Shown: positions 18,222 through 27,843, counted from the first letter of the stretch. The stretch is DNA of 64,000 nucleotides from Bacteroidota bacterium (GCA_029237825.1 JAQZBQ010000006.1:1-64000); one strand, 5' to 3'. Notes: generated by a model not told the origin, from the letters alone. A program made the numbers and translations.

Positions 18222-19271
18222 TTACCGTTTAATTCCCTTTTTATTGAGTGCATCCTGGTACGCTTTTGCATTTTTCTGGTGCACTGAGTAATCGTTCGTG
18301 AAGCATGATAATCCACTAAAATCAGGTTTCGCACAAAAATAAATGAAATCGTGCCGTGTGTAATTTAATACTGCATCAATGGCTGAGGGGTTTACGAGAC
18401 AAATTGGCCCCGGAGGCAACCCTTTATACCTGTAGGTATTATACGGAGAGTCGATCTCTTTATCTGCAGACAGAACACGCTGCACATCAAATTTACCATT
18501 GGCGAATACCACGGTGGGATCCGCCTGTAACCTCATATCTTGTTTTAATCGGTTCAGGTATACGCCTGCAATTTTTTGTTGCTCTGTTCGAATACCGCTT
18601 TCACTTTGAACAATGGATGCAAGCGTAACAACTTCTGGTATGGATAATTGCAACGCCCTGGCCTTCTCCTTTTTTACTGTTGTCCACACCGAATCAAATT
18701 TTTGTTTTAGCAACTCAAATAATTCCGAGATAGGAATAGTCCAGTTCACCTCATATGTTTCTGGGACAACCAACGCCATAAAATTAATACTGTTCACGCC
18801 ATATTTTTCTTGCAGAAGTTCGTCAGCGGAACAAAACTCTTCAAGGTCCGATTCTTCTATTTCAAGTTTCTCTGATATGTAATTTATAAATTCTTCCTTC
18901 GTTCGGATTTGCGAATTGAGGTATAATTTTACTTTTTCCTGCTTACCGTTTATAAGCATCTTCACAATAGAGCGGTTACTCATCTTTGAATCAATGCGGT
19001 ACTTACCGGGGTTTATTTTTTCTGGCAGATTCATTTCCTTTGCCATCCATTCAAAACTCTTTTGATCTTTAATAATGTTCTGCGAATACAATTCATCTAA
19101 AACATCATTAAAATCGGCATTCGACTTAATATAGATGTAGGTAAACTTTTTGCCCTCGAGGTGAACATTATTCCTGAATAAATTTTGGTAGGACCAGTAA
19201 GCGGCAAAAGCAAGCAGAGCGAAGACGAAAAACACTATGACTTTCTTAAAAGCAGATCCCTTGCGCGCCAT
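18222..19271 (-). CDS. mltG: Endolytic transglycosylase MltG
   Basis: Inner-membrane lytic transglycosylase that cleaves nascent peptidoglycan strands and sets glycan length. The 349-residue protein has one N-terminal membrane helix (VIVFFVFALLAFAAYWSY), a LysM-like region, and a YceG catalytic domain with LASIVQSESG (the second acidic residue being the likely catalytic Glu), the AGVYLNRLKQDMRLQADPT-type core in parts (YLNRL, LQADPTV) and SPYNTYRYKGLPPGPI in parts (YNTYRYKGLPPGPI). The ATG overlaps the TauE/SafE stop by one base (TAATG), and the DEAD-like gene follows by two bases, so the three are coupled. Confidence 0.95.
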   Translation of the reverse strand: MARKGSAFKKVIVFFVFALLAFAAYWSYQNLFRNNVHLEGKKFTYIYIKSNADFNDVLDELYSQNIIKDQKSFEWMAKEMNLPEKINPGKYRIDSKMSNRSIVKMLINGKQEKVKLYLNSQIRTKEEFINYISEKLEIEESDLEEFCSADELLQEKYGVNSINFMALVVPETYEVNWTIPISELFELLKQKFDSVWTTVKKEKARALQLSIPEVVTLASIVQSESGIRTEQQKIAGVYLNRLKQDMRLQADPTVVFANGKFDVQRVLSADKEIDSPYNTYRYKGLPPGPICLVNPSAIDAVLNYTRHDFIYFCAKPDFSGLSCFTNDYSVHQKNAKAYQDALNKKGIKR

Positions 19272-20077
19272 TACAAAAAGAGTTCTTTAACTAAAACAAA
19301 AACTCCTACCACTAAGGTAAACCAGCCGAAAGCCGGCTTGAGTTTACGGCTTGGGATTTTAGTTGACAGGACGCTACCCAACAGGATTCCGATCCCGCAA
19401 ACCGATGAAATCGTCAGTAAGAATTGCCAATCCAGATCCTGATTTCCAAGATTACCTAAAAAACCGATGATGGAATTCAGGGCGACAATGCAAAGGGATG
19501 TACCAATTGCCTTTTTAAAATTTAACCGCACGAAAATCATCAACACGGGAACAATGATGAAACCGCCACCTGCACCTACAAAACCTGTAATCACGCCAAT
19601 TACAACCCCCAACAAAATCACAAATGGTACTCCAAGTGGCGTCTTTGTAAATTCATTCCATTTTACATCATTTATGCGATTCGGCTTCCTGCTAATAATC
19701 ATTGAATATGACGCGGTTAAAATGAGTAAAGCAAAAATAACCATGATCAGGGTTTGCTTTTCTAGTGTGAATGAACCTAAAGTAATGACATCGGGAATGC
19801 GTGGCATGATAAATTTACGCATGCAAAACACTGAAGTGATAGATGCCAGTGCGAAATTCAGAATGGCTTCGGCGCTGACTTCTCCCTTTCTAACATACGT
19901 AAGCGCACCTACCATGGCGGTTATTCCAACTATAAAAAGTGAATAGGTTGTGGCAATTTCCGCCTCAAGGCACATGATATATACCAACACAGGTACTCCA
20001 AGAAGTGAACCACCCCCACCAATTAAACCGAGAATCATCCCGATTATTAAAAAAGCTATGAGACCTGCTATGAACAT
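19271..20077 (-). CDS. TauE/SafE family anion permease
   Basis: A 268-residue polytopic membrane protein with about eight helices in two pseudo-repeats, each starting with a Gly-rich loop: MILGLIGGGGSLLGVPVL near residue 15 and VITGFVGAGGGFIIVPVL near residue 160. This is the TauE/SafE (DUF81) signature. The family exports sulfite, sulfoacetate or other organosulfur anions, but the substrate cannot be told from sequence. It is the first gene of a tight set with mltG (one-base overlap) and lies 38 bases after aspS. Confidence 0.9.
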   Translation of the reverse strand: MFIAGLIAFLIIGMILGLIGGGGSLLGVPVLVYIMCLEAEIATTYSLFIVGITAMVGALTYVRKGEVSAEAILNFALASITSVFCMRKFIMPRIPDVITLGSFTLEKQTLIMVIFALLILTASYSMIISRKPNRINDVKWNEFTKTPLGVPFVILLGVVIGVITGFVGAGGGFIIVPVLMIFVRLNFKKAIGTSLCIVALNSIIGFLGNLGNQDLDWQFLLTISSVCGIGILLGSVLSTKIPSRKLKPAFGWFTLVVGVFVLVKELFL

Positions 20078-20115
20078 CCTTCCTTCTTTTAGTTATGCCC
20101 AATTGGCCTGTTTGA

Positions 20116-21903
20116 TTATTTTGCGGCAGTTTGATTTATCAACGAGGCTATATGAAGCTCCTTCAATTGCTCATCGCTGATCTCGCTAGGACTATCAATC
20201 ATCACATCGCGCCCTGAATTATTTTTCGGGAAAGCAATAAAGTCACGGATACTGTCACTGCCCCCAAAAAGGGAACATAAGCGATCGAACCCAAAGGCAA
20301 GACCGCCATGCGGTGGCGCACCAAACTCGAACGCGTTCATCAAAAATCCAAACTGTTTTTGTGCTTCTTCTTTTGTAAACCCTAATAACTCGAACATTTG
20401 AGCCTGCAATTGCCTGTCGTGAATCCGGATGCTTCCACCACCAATTTCAACACCGTTAATTACTAGATCATACGCGTTAGCCCTCACAGCTCCCGGGTCT
20501 GTTTTGAGTAAACTGTAATCTTCAGGTTTTGGCGATGTGAAAGGATGGTGTTTTGCGTGCCACCTTCCTGCTAACGATGCTAATAAATTTGGATCGCCAT
20601 CATTCCATTCCAATAAAGGAAAATCAATAACCCAAAGCGCTGAAAATTTTGTTTTATCTCTCAACCCAAGGCGATTTCCCATTTCTAATCTTAACTCGCT
20701 CATCGCCTTCCGCGTCTTTTCTTCCGGGCCCGCTAACACAAGTATTAAATCGCCGGGTTTTGAAGCGCATGCTTCCGACCATTTTTTAAGATCCTCTTCA
20801 TTATAAAACTTATCTACACTTGATTTAAGTGTTCCATCTGCATTATGTCGGGCGTATATCAAACCGGTTGCACCTAACTGCGGACGTTTAACCCATTCGG
20901 TTAATTCGTCTAACTGTTTACGGGTGTAATCTGAGGCGCCTTCAGCACAAATTGCTATAACCGCTTCAGCATCGTCAAACACCTTGAAATTTTTCCCCCC
21001 CGTTACAGCTTTAAAATCAACAAACTTCATTTCAAAACGTGTATCAGGTTTATCATTCCCGTAATACTTCATAGCATTGGCGTAGGTCATGTGCGGTACC
21101 CCGGGCATCTCAATTTTCTTTACTGTCTTGAATAGATGCCGCACCAGTCCTTCAAATGTATCCAGGATATCCTGTTGCTCAACAAAACTCATTTCACAGT
21201 CGATTTGAGTAAACTCGGGCTGCCTGTCGGCTCTTAAATCCTCATCACGAAAACACTTTACAATCTGGTAATACCGATCAAAGCCGCCAACCATTAATAA
21301 TTGCTTAAAGGTTTGAGGGGATTGAGGCAAGGCATAAAACTGTCCTTCATTCATGCGGCTTGGCACTACAAAATCACGAGCCCCTTCAGGCGTGGATTTG
21401 ATAAGAACAGGTGTTTCCACCTCTAGAAAATTCAGCTTATCAAGATAATTGCGTGTTTCAATTGCCATGCGGTGACGCAGTTCAAGGTTTTTTCTCACTT
21501 CATTTCTACGAAGATCGAGGTACCTGTATTTCATGCGGAGTTCATCCCCGCCATCTGTATTATCCTCTATAGTAAATGGAGGGGTTTGCGATTCATTTAA
21601 TATTTTGAAATCCTTAACCAGGATCTCGATTTCACCGGTAGGATTATTTTTGTTTTTGCTTTCACGTTCAATAACTGTACCGGTAACCTGAATGACATAC
21701 TCACGACTAACGTTCCTGGCCCTGCTATTCAAATCCTTATCGCCATCTTCATTAAAAGCCAACTGGGTAATTCCATAGCGATCTCTCAGGTCAATAAAAG
21801 TCATGCCCCCTAAATCGCGGGACTTTTGAACCCAACCACTTAAGGTAACTGTTTTATTAACGTCTGATAATCGCAATTCGCCGCAGGTGTGTGTACGTAA
21901 CAT
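20116..21903 (-). CDS. aspS: Aspartate-tRNA ligase
   Basis: Class II aminoacyl-tRNA synthetase that charges tRNA-Asp. The 595-residue bacterial-type enzyme has an N-terminal OB-fold anticodon domain (1-105), class II motifs including [18 protein letters not shown] (motif 2) and GLAFGFDRL (motif 3), and the GAD insertion of bacterial AspRS around residues 285-400. The residue after the anticodon-binding Phe/Gln region, which separates discriminating from Asp/Asn-charging forms, cannot be settled by eye. It heads the run aspS, tauE-like, mltG, DEAD-like. Confidence 0.97.
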   Translation of the reverse strand: MLRTHTCGELRLSDVNKTVTLSGWVQKSRDLGGMTFIDLRDRYGITQLAFNEDGDKDLNSRARNVSREYVIQVTGTVIERESKNKNNPTGEIEILVKDFKILNESQTPPFTIEDNTDGGDELRMKYRYLDLRRNEVRKNLELRHRMAIETRNYLDKLNFLEVETPVLIKSTPEGARDFVVPSRMNEGQFYALPQSPQTFKQLLMVGGFDRYYQIVKCFRDEDLRADRQPEFTQIDCEMSFVEQQDILDTFEGLVRHLFKTVKKIEMPGVPHMTYANAMKYYGNDKPDTRFEMKFVDFKAVTGGKNFKVFDDAEAVIAICAEGASDYTRKQLDELTEWVKRPQLGATGLIYARHNADGTLKSSVDKFYNEEDLKKWSEACASKPGDLILVLAGPEEKTRKAMSELRLEMGNRLGLRDKTKFSALWVIDFPLLEWNDGDPNLLASLAGRWHAKHHPFTSPKPEDYSLLKTDPGAVRANAYDLVINGVEIGGGSIRIHDRQLQAQMFELLGFTKEEAQKQFGFLMNAFEFGAPPHGGLAFGFDRLCSLFGGSDSIRDFIAFPKNNSGRDVMIDSPSEISDEQLKELHIASLINQTAAK

Positions 21904-21994
21904 ACTTAAATTTTAAAGTTCTAATTTATCTAAATGAGTGGGAATAAAAAAATGGAGCAGATATATTCAAGATTAAAGGCTTCGGGTTGGCTTA

Positions 21995-22735
21995 TTACTT
22001 TTTAAGATACAATTCTTCCGCCTTTTCCCAATTAGCAACATTCCACCAATTGGAAATATAATCCGCACGCTTATTCTGATACTTCAAATAATAGGCGTGT
22101 TCCCATACATCCAAGGCCAATACTATTTTCCCCTGATGTTCTGCAACTTTCATTAAGGGATTGTCCTGATTGGGCGTGGTTGTAATTAAAAGCTTGTTGT
22201 CTTTCTCTATCAACCAGCACCATCCACTACCAAAGTGCTTTGATGCTTTCTCGGAAAACTGCTTTTTAAACTCTTCGAACGACTTAAAGTCTCTATTGAT
22301 TGCTTCCGCTAACTTTCCGGAAGGCAAGTTTGGTTTAGCATCTTTGTTTGGCTTAAGCAATGTCCAGAATAAAGTGTGGTTTACATGCCCACCCAAATTG
22401 TTTCGAATAACTGCAGATGTGTATTGATCGATGTGCCTGCACTTGGTCATATCATCCACCTGAAAATCAATATTAGTAGATGGCGTTTCGTTCATTTTTG
22501 TGACGTAGGCCTGATGATGCTTGGTATGATGAATCAACATGGTTTGTTCATCAATATATGGCTCAAGTGCATTATAAGTATAAGGCAACGGGGAAAGTGT
22601 AAAGGGAGTTGAATTCCCTGCCTGGTGGCCTAAAGCCTCCAGCGCCGACAGCTGTTCATTACTTACTAGTTTGAAAGCAAGCCCAGATAAACCAAGCAAT
22701 CCGATTTTCTTGAAGAAATCTCTCCGGTCGTTCAT
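21995..22735 (-). CDS. sodB: Fe/Mn superoxide dismutase with Tat-type signal
   Basis: Converts superoxide to oxygen and hydrogen peroxide. The 246-residue protein carries a standard Fe/Mn-SOD (from about residue 43) behind a 35-40 residue extension that looks like a twin-arginine signal: NDRRDFFKK followed by IGLLGLSGLAFKLV. Metal ligands are visible as His in HHTKHHQAYV, His in GGHVNHTLFW, and Asp and His in DVWEHAYYLKY. The enzyme is thus predicted to be exported to the periplasm or beyond. Metal choice (Fe, Mn or either) is not decided. It follows the biotin carrier gene with one base between stop and start. Confidence 0.93.
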   Translation of the reverse strand: MNDRRDFFKKIGLLGLSGLAFKLVSNEQLSALEALGHQAGNSTPFTLSPLPYTYNALEPYIDEQTMLIHHTKHHQAYVTKMNETPSTNIDFQVDDMTKCRHIDQYTSAVIRNNLGGHVNHTLFWTLLKPNKDAKPNLPSGKLAEAINRDFKSFEEFKKQFSEKASKHFGSGWCWLIEKDNKLLITTTPNQDNPLMKVAEHQGKIVLALDVWEHAYYLKYQNKRADYISNWWNVANWEKAEELYLKK

Positions 22736-22736
22736 C

Positions 22737-23249
22737 TTAAAACTGAATTAATAATTGGTTTTTTTCAACGGCCACACCTTTGGTCACCGCAATTTTCTTA
22801 ATCGTTCCTTCAGTTGGCGATTTTAAAATATTCTCCATTTTCATTGCTTCCAGTACAATAAGCGGGTCGCCTTTTCTTACTTCGGTGCCTTCTTCTACTA
22901 AAATATTTAAAACCATTCCTGGCATTGGTGCTTTAATTTCATTTACTTTTTTAGTGGCGAGGTTATCGAGTCCCAGGCTATGAAGTAAATCATCATATTT
23001 ATCCTTTATGTCGAGTGAATAGGAAGTATTATTAACCTTCACTACCAGCTTTTTCTCATCAGGAATGTGCTTGACTACTTCCAGGTTATATGAAATATTA
23101 TCTTTCAAAACATGGAAAACACCCTCCCTTATTTTTATGATGCTGGCAGAAAATTGCTGACCGTTTAATGTTCCCGAAATGCTATCGTTACCCTTTTTTT
23201 CGAGTTCGGTTTTGAACTCTTTAGTGCCATTTACAGTAATTGTGTACAT
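22737..23249 (-). CDS. Biotin carboxyl carrier (biotinyl domain) protein
   Basis: The 170-residue protein has a beta-rich N-terminal part (1-95) and a C-terminal biotinyl domain (about 98-170) with the modified Lys in EAMKMEN and the symmetric TEGTIKKI half. This layout fits the small carrier subunits of acyl-CoA (acetyl-, propionyl-) or pyruvate carboxylases found in Bacteroidetes. No carboxylase or carboxyltransferase gene is adjacent, so its partner lies elsewhere. The SOD gene starts one base after its stop, so they share a transcript. A TACTTTTG element sits four bases before the ATG. Confidence 0.88.
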   Translation of the reverse strand: MYTITVNGTKEFKTELEKKGNDSISGTLNGQQFSASIIKIREGVFHVLKDNISYNLEVVKHIPDEKKLVVKVNNTSYSLDIKDKYDDLLHSLGLDNLATKKVNEIKAPMPGMVLNILVEEGTEVRKGDPLIVLEAMKMENILKSPTEGTIKKIAVTKGVAVEKNQLLIQF

Positions 23250-23253
23250 ATAG

Positions 23254-23261
23254 CAAAAGTA
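23254..23261 (-). promoter_or_regulatory. -7 element TACTTTTG directly before the biotin carrier gene
   Basis: Exact TAnnTTTG on the minus strand, ending four bases before the ATG at 23249. Use of this element would give a leaderless or nearly leaderless mRNA for the carrier-SOD operon. Confidence 0.42.
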
Positions 23262-23278
23262 GAAAATTTAGCGGAAAT

Positions 23279-23309
23279 AAAAAGCCCCGAAGGAAATTCG
23301 GGGCTTTAA
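23279..23309 (-). terminator. Intrinsic terminator after the 23327-24136 gene
   Basis: 11-bp perfect stem: AAAGCCCCGAA (23281-23291), loop GGAAA, TTCGGGGCTTT (23297-23307). On the minus strand it is followed by TTTTTATT. It separates the secreted-protein gene from the carrier-SOD operon. Confidence 0.92.
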
Positions 23310-23326
23310 AGGATATTTATACAATA

Positions 23327-24136
23327 TTATTTTTTGATGAACTCGCCCATCTTATTGTCAAAATTAAGGAAATAACCGCCTTTTGCCAAATTAGACGCGT
23401 CGATTGTAGAACCGAAACCTCTTTTCACAACATTTCCGTACTGGTCATAAATTTCATACATCGTATCACGAGGCTTATCACCAGCTACGAAGTTAATATC
23501 CTTTGACACTTTGATTGGCGCAAATGTAATTTCAGGTTCGTCAGAAACAAACTCAACTGGTTTGGATAACCGAGGCTGACCGCTATAATCTGTTTGCCTT
23601 ACACGGATCTGATTTTTACCTGAGTGTGGAGTTACTTTAAAAGTATAGTTATTCGTTGTTGGGGTACCGATTCCATCTACTTCACCTACTTTTACCCATT
23701 TGTTCCAACGGAATTGTTCAACTGCGTACGCTAATTTTCCTGTTTCAGATTTAGTAGACCATTTTACAGTTCCGTCTTTATCAACCGTCATTGATATAAC
23801 TTCAAATGTACTTTTTGGTTTAAGAACTTCAGGATTTAAAACTTTTGGCTTGCAATCTTCTTTATGTTTAATTTTAATTTCAACTTTTTCTCCTACTGCT
23901 AATTTATGGGGCTTAAAATCGATTTCAAATGCACTTGAGTTTGTTTCATCTGTTGTAATATTACCGTTTACTAATACTTCTGTAACACAAAAACCAACTC
24001 CACCACTTCCAAACGGATTTTGTACATATAAGTTTTTACCTTGGTAATTTCCTTCTAAAATAATAACACCTCCTTGTGAAAATCCCCTTGTTGAAAGGAA
24101 TAAAGAGAGTATTAATATCGAATAAATTTGTTTCAT
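23327..24136 (-). CDS. Secreted protein with T9SS-like C-terminus
   Basis: A 269-residue protein not recognised as a named family. It has a signal peptide (MKQIYSILILSLFLSTRGFSQ), a GldM-like beta-rich region around residues 22-100 (GNYQGKNLYVQNPFG, CVTEVLVNG), and a C-terminus (YEIYDQYGNVVKRG then LAKGGYFLNFDNKMGEFIKK) that resembles a type IX sorting domain without the leading PNP motif. The ATG at 24136 gives the signal peptide directly; six codons upstream are also open. It is monocistronic, with its own promoter at 24172-24202 and a terminator at 23279-23309. Surface or outer-membrane location is likely; function is unknown. Confidence 0.75.
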   Translation of the reverse strand: MKQIYSILILSLFLSTRGFSQGGVIILEGNYQGKNLYVQNPFGSGGVGFCVTEVLVNGNITTDETNSSAFEIDFKPHKLAVGEKVEIKIKHKEDCKPKVLNPEVLKPKSTFEVISMTVDKDGTVKWSTKSETGKLAYAVEQFRWNKWVKVGEVDGIGTPTTNNYTFKVTPHSGKNQIRVRQTDYSGQPRLSKPVEFVSDEPEITFAPIKVSKDINFVAGDKPRDTMYEIYDQYGNVVKRGFGSTIDASNLAKGGYFLNFDNKMGEFIKK

Positions 24137-24171
24137 AGTCTGTTGTTTTAGCACGTCTGCAAAAAGTCTTG

Positions 24172-24202
24172 CAATATTAAAACGATATTTGAGAAAAACA
24201 AA
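24172..24202 (-). promoter_or_regulatory. Candidate promoter of the 23327-24136 gene
   Basis: Minus strand: TTTG (24202-24199), exactly 19 bases, TAATATTG (24179-24172), one mismatch from TAnnTTTG. Predicted start near 24166, leader of about 30 bases. Confidence 0.55.
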
Positions 24203-24306
24203 ATAAAAACGGGTTTTTTATTTAAAAAGTGTAAATAGTCTGTAGATTTTCAAAAACGGTCGATAAATTGCTATATTTAGGCAGTTTTAACCCTTCTTGA
24301 TAAAAT

Positions 24307-25995
24307 ATGAAATTTAACATATCCATCATCGCCTTCGCTTTTTCTTTTTTAATTTTTGGATGTAAAAATGAAGGTTCAAAAAGCAAGCAATCGGATAAAA
24401 ACGGTGGTACTTTTGTAATGGCAGAAGACAATCATATTGCAACCTTATATCCGCTATCTATTACGTCGCAGGTTGAAGGTCTTGTTGCTTCTCAAATTTT
24501 TGAGTGTCTTGTGCGATTAGACGCTAAAACTCTGGAAGTTATACCGGGTTTAGCAGAGAAGTGGGAAATTTCATCAAACGGGAAGCTCATCACGTTTCAT
24601 TTGGTAAAAGGCGCGCATTTTCAAAATGATCCTTGTTACCCTGATGGAAAAGGTCCTGAAATTACTACCAGGGATGTGAAATTCACCCTGGAAAATATGG
24701 CTACCAAAACAGAAAATAATTACCAGTTCAATACCATTCTTAAAGACCGGCTTGTTGGCGTGAATGACTTTTTCGATAAGAAAGCCTCTTTCATTTCCGG
24801 ACTTAAAATTATTGATGATTATACATTTTCACTTGAGCTGGAAAATCCAAGCCTTAGTTTTACGAAACTTCTGGCAAATCCGGCTGTAGCTCTTATCAAC
24901 GAAATTGCGTATAAAGCTTACGGACAAAATTTGAAAACCGGTGCTGGTCCGTTCATTTATGATGCTTCGTCGACAAAAGAAAAAATTATTCTTGTAAAAA
25001 ATCCTGATTACTTTTTAAAAGATAGCGCCGGTAATGCATTACCGTATTTAGATACCCTTATCGTATTAATTACACCTTCCATTGAAGACGGCTTATCGTT
25101 GTTTGAAAACGAAAAAATTGATTTGATCAATACACTGCCATCCCTTCGCGTAAAAGATGTCGTTGAAAAAAACATCAAAGAATTTGTTAGTCATCCTCCA
25201 AAATCGTTGCTACAGAGAGAGCCGGAGATGTTTACCCAGTTTTACGTATTCAACACCAAACAAAAACCCTTTGATAACCCGCAAGTAAGGCAAGCAATTA
25301 ATTATGCAATTGACAGGGAAAAACTGGTAGATAACGTGTTGCAGGGACAAGCAATTGGAGCAGCTGTTCACGGTATTACCCCAAATACGTTTTCAGGTTA
25401 TGATATAAAGAAAATTAAAGGTTATGATTTAGATGTTGAAAAGGCAAAAAAACTTTTAGCTGAGGCAGGGTATCCAAATGGAAAAGGATTTCCGGAAGTT
25501 CGCATCCTCGTGAATTCTGGTAATTCGAGAAACAGCACCGTTGCAGTTGAATTACAAAAGCAACTGAAAGAAAACCTGAATATCAATGTGAATTTCGAAT
25601 CCCTTCCAAATGTGCAGAAGTATGAATTACAAATGCATGGTAAAAGCGATTTATATAGGGATGCCTGGGTAGCAGATTTTTCAAGTCCGGAATCTTTTTT
25701 AAGTTTATTTTCGGGTGATGGAGTTCCGGTAGATTTTGAGACGGCAAGTTTTCCTAACACATCACGGTACCAAAACGCGACTTATGATATAAACTTTAAA
25801 AAAGGGCGTGACGCGAACAATAAAGACACAAGCTATGCCTACTTTATGAAAGCGGAACAAGTGTTGATGGATGATGCCGTTATTATTCCACTTTGGTATG
25901 AAGGGTCTTACCGTTTACTTACCAATAATGTGAAAGGCTTATACCTTAACGCCATGCGCTATTACGACTTTACGAAAGCCTATAAAGTTAAATAG
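24307..25995 (+). CDS. Family 5 (peptide/nickel type) solute-binding lipoprotein
   Basis: Periplasmic binding component of an ABC importer of the OppA/DppA class (SBP_bac_5). The 562-residue protein begins with a lipoprotein signal (MKFNISIIAFAFSFLIFGC, lipid Cys19). It carries family signatures such as TLYPLS, VEGLVASQIFECLVRLD, GLAEKWEISSNGKLITFHL in parts, and VRQAINYAIDREKLV. No permease or ATPase genes are adjacent, which is usual for Bacteroidetes members of this group. The ligand is unknown; oligopeptides are the default guess. Confidence 0.92.
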   Translation: MKFNISIIAFAFSFLIFGCKNEGSKSKQSDKNGGTFVMAEDNHIATLYPLSITSQVEGLVASQIFECLVRLDAKTLEVIPGLAEKWEISSNGKLITFHLVKGAHFQNDPCYPDGKGPEITTRDVKFTLENMATKTENNYQFNTILKDRLVGVNDFFDKKASFISGLKIIDDYTFSLELENPSLSFTKLLANPAVALINEIAYKAYGQNLKTGAGPFIYDASSTKEKIILVKNPDYFLKDSAGNALPYLDTLIVLITPSIEDGLSLFENEKIDLINTLPSLRVKDVVEKNIKEFVSHPPKSLLQREPEMFTQFYVFNTKQKPFDNPQVRQAINYAIDREKLVDNVLQGQAIGAAVHGITPNTFSGYDIKKIKGYDLDVEKAKKLLAEAGYPNGKGFPEVRILVNSGNSRNSTVAVELQKQLKENLNINVNFESLPNVQKYELQMHGKSDLYRDAWVADFSSPESFLSLFSGDGVPVDFETASFPNTSRYQNATYDINFKKGRDANNKDTSYAYFMKAEQVLMDDAVIIPLWYEGSYRLLTNNVKGLYLNAMRYYDFTKAYKVK

Positions 25996-26041
25996 GTACA
26001 AAGGGCCGCTATTCTTTCAAAACAGTTAAACGTTATTTTTA

Positions 26042-26989
26042 ATGGCAGATTACTATTCAATACTCGGACTCCCAAAAAATGCGACCGAGATTGAAATAAA
26101 AACTGCGTTTCGGAAACTTGCCAAAGTATACCATCCCGATAAAAATCCTAATGATCCCCGGGCAAAGGATCTTTTTGAAGTAATTTTAAAAGCTTATAAC
26201 ACACTCATCAATCCGCATTCCCGGAGGCGGTACGACCTTTCACAAACAGCGGAGCCATTGTTCAACTCCCGTACCCATCAACCAAAACAAAAAGGTCAAA
26301 AAGAATGGTCGACAACAGATGAAGACATCAGGCGAAGGGAATATTACCGGAAACATTACCAGCAAGTAAAAACCAAAACTGCCACTTCGCAAATTGAGAA
26401 TGCAAAAACCAGGCATACTGATTACAAATACGTATTATTTGCCACGCCCATTGCTGTTGGCCTCCTCATGCTGATTGTATCAATCTTTGGGTCAAAACCC
26501 GGCGCCACTCTGTCACCTCAAACCAATACTCCAATTCATGCAGTTGCCGAACCCATCGTGGAACTTACAAATGGTGATAAACCTTATACGAAATATTTTG
26601 GGAGCAATAAATTATTTGACACTCCTCACAGCCTGAAAATAAATAACTCGAGTTCCAATGATGCTGTAATTGTGGTTTATGACAAGCTAACCCAAAAGCA
26701 TATTCAGCACACTTACCTGAAGAACGGCTTTTCTGCTGAGTTCACGGGCCTCCCTGAAACGGGTGTGTATTGGAAAAGCGTAATTGGCACAAACTGGAGT
26801 AACACAAAACCCGTCAATGAGGACCGCGTGACAGGTTCCTTCAATAACCTCGTGCAGTACCAAAGCTACGAAAAAGCGCCAGTACTTTTTCCAAAAAACC
26901 AGGAAGAAGTATACCTCTTGTATGTGATTGATCCTTCATCGCCACAAAAAAACTTTATCAGTAACGAACACGATTTTTTTAAAAAGTAA
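26042..26989 (+). CDS. Membrane-anchored J-domain protein
   Basis: The 315-residue protein has an N-terminal J domain (residues 2-65) with the HPD motif intact (YHPDKNPND), a basic linker, one membrane helix at about 138-155 ([20 protein letters not shown]) and a C-terminal region of about 150 residues with no recognised domain. It lacks the G/F and zinc-finger regions of DnaJ proper, so it is a type III J-protein that recruits DnaK to the membrane. If the N-terminus is cytoplasmic, the C-terminal part is periplasmic. Its stop overlaps the next start by one base (TAATG). Confidence 0.87.
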   Translation: MADYYSILGLPKNATEIEIKTAFRKLAKVYHPDKNPNDPRAKDLFEVILKAYNTLINPHSRRRYDLSQTAEPLFNSRTHQPKQKGQKEWSTTDEDIRRREYYRKHYQQVKTKTATSQIENAKTRHTDYKYVLFATPIAVGLLMLIVSIFGSKPGATLSPQTNTPIHAVAEPIVELTNGDKPYTKYFGSNKLFDTPHSLKINNSSSNDAVIVVYDKLTQKHIQHTYLKNGFSAEFTGLPETGVYWKSVIGTNWSNTKPVNEDRVTGSFNNLVQYQSYEKAPVLFPKNQEEVYLLYVIDPSSPQKNFISNEHDFFKK

Positions 26990-27786
26990 TGCTAAAAACG
27001 ATCTTATTTAAAAAAGGCAAGATCACGTTCTCCGACACCGGAAAAGGTAGAGCAGTTGTTTTATTACACGGATTCCTGGGGTCGCATGAGGTTTGGAAAA
27101 GTACCATTGAAAGTCTGTCATCTTCGTACCGTGTGATAGCAATTGATTTGCCCGGGCATGGTGCTTCTGAATGTTTTGGTTATGTACATACTTCTGAACT
27201 AATTGCTAAAAGCGTGAAGGCAGTGATGGACAGTTTGCGGTTAAAAAAATATGTGATCGTTGGGCACAGTATGGGAGGATATGCAGCGCTTGCATTTGCA
27301 GATCTCTTTCCTGACTATCTTAAGGGCTTGTGCTTATACCATTCCACCGCATACGCTGATAGCGATGAAAAAAAGAGAGACAGAACCCGTTCGGTTAAAG
27401 TCGTGAAAGCCAATCATAAAATTTACACAACGGAGGTCATAAAAAATTTATTTGCTAAAAAGAATTTTAAATATTTAAAAGAAGAAATTGCCTTTGCGCA
27501 AAAAATTGCGGCCAAAACTTCCAAACAATCCATTATTGCATCACTGGAAGGGATGAAGGACAGACCCAACCGTGATATGATTTTAGGTATGGCACATTAT
27601 CCCATCATGATGGTGATTGGTGAACTGGACAATGTGCTTCCTCATCAACAGTTAATTGAGCAGAGCGAATTGATTAAAAATAAACATATTCTGTACCTAG
27701 AGCATGACGGACATATGGGGTTTTTAGAAAGTCCACTGAGAAGCAATCAGGCACTAAAGAAATTTTTAAGAGTTTGTTTTAAATAA
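26989..27786 (+). CDS. Alpha/beta hydrolase
   Basis: A 265-residue cytoplasmic alpha/beta hydrolase. Seen are the oxyanion-hole HGF motif (VVLLHGFLGS, 24-32), the DLPGHG turn at 53-58, the nucleophile elbow GHSMGG with Ser94, a late Asp in IGELDNVLP, and the final His in LEHDGHMGFLE. The triad is complete. The substrate cannot be told; esters, including MenH-like or carboxylesterase roles, are possible. It is translationally coupled to the J-protein gene by a TAATG overlap. Confidence 0.9.
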   Translation: MLKTILFKKGKITFSDTGKGRAVVLLHGFLGSHEVWKSTIESLSSSYRVIAIDLPGHGASECFGYVHTSELIAKSVKAVMDSLRLKKYVIVGHSMGGYAALAFADLFPDYLKGLCLYHSTAYADSDEKKRDRTRSVKVVKANHKIYTTEVIKNLFAKKNFKYLKEEIAFAQKIAAKTSKQSIIASLEGMKDRPNRDMILGMAHYPIMMVIGELDNVLPHQQLIEQSELIKNKHILYLEHDGHMGFLESPLRSNQALKKFLRVCFK

Positions 27787-27843
27787 ATTAATTAATGCGC
27801 TTCCCGCAAACAGCTAATAAAACGATTTATCCATAATATTTAA

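Noticed and set aside
19467-19946. 159-codon open frame on the plus strand
   Set aside because: It lies antisense within the TauE/SafE permease gene; its product is a low-complexity shadow of membrane-helix codons with no family signs.
23700-24047. 115-codon open frame on the plus strand
   Set aside because: Antisense within the secreted-protein gene that has its own promoter, signal peptide and terminator.
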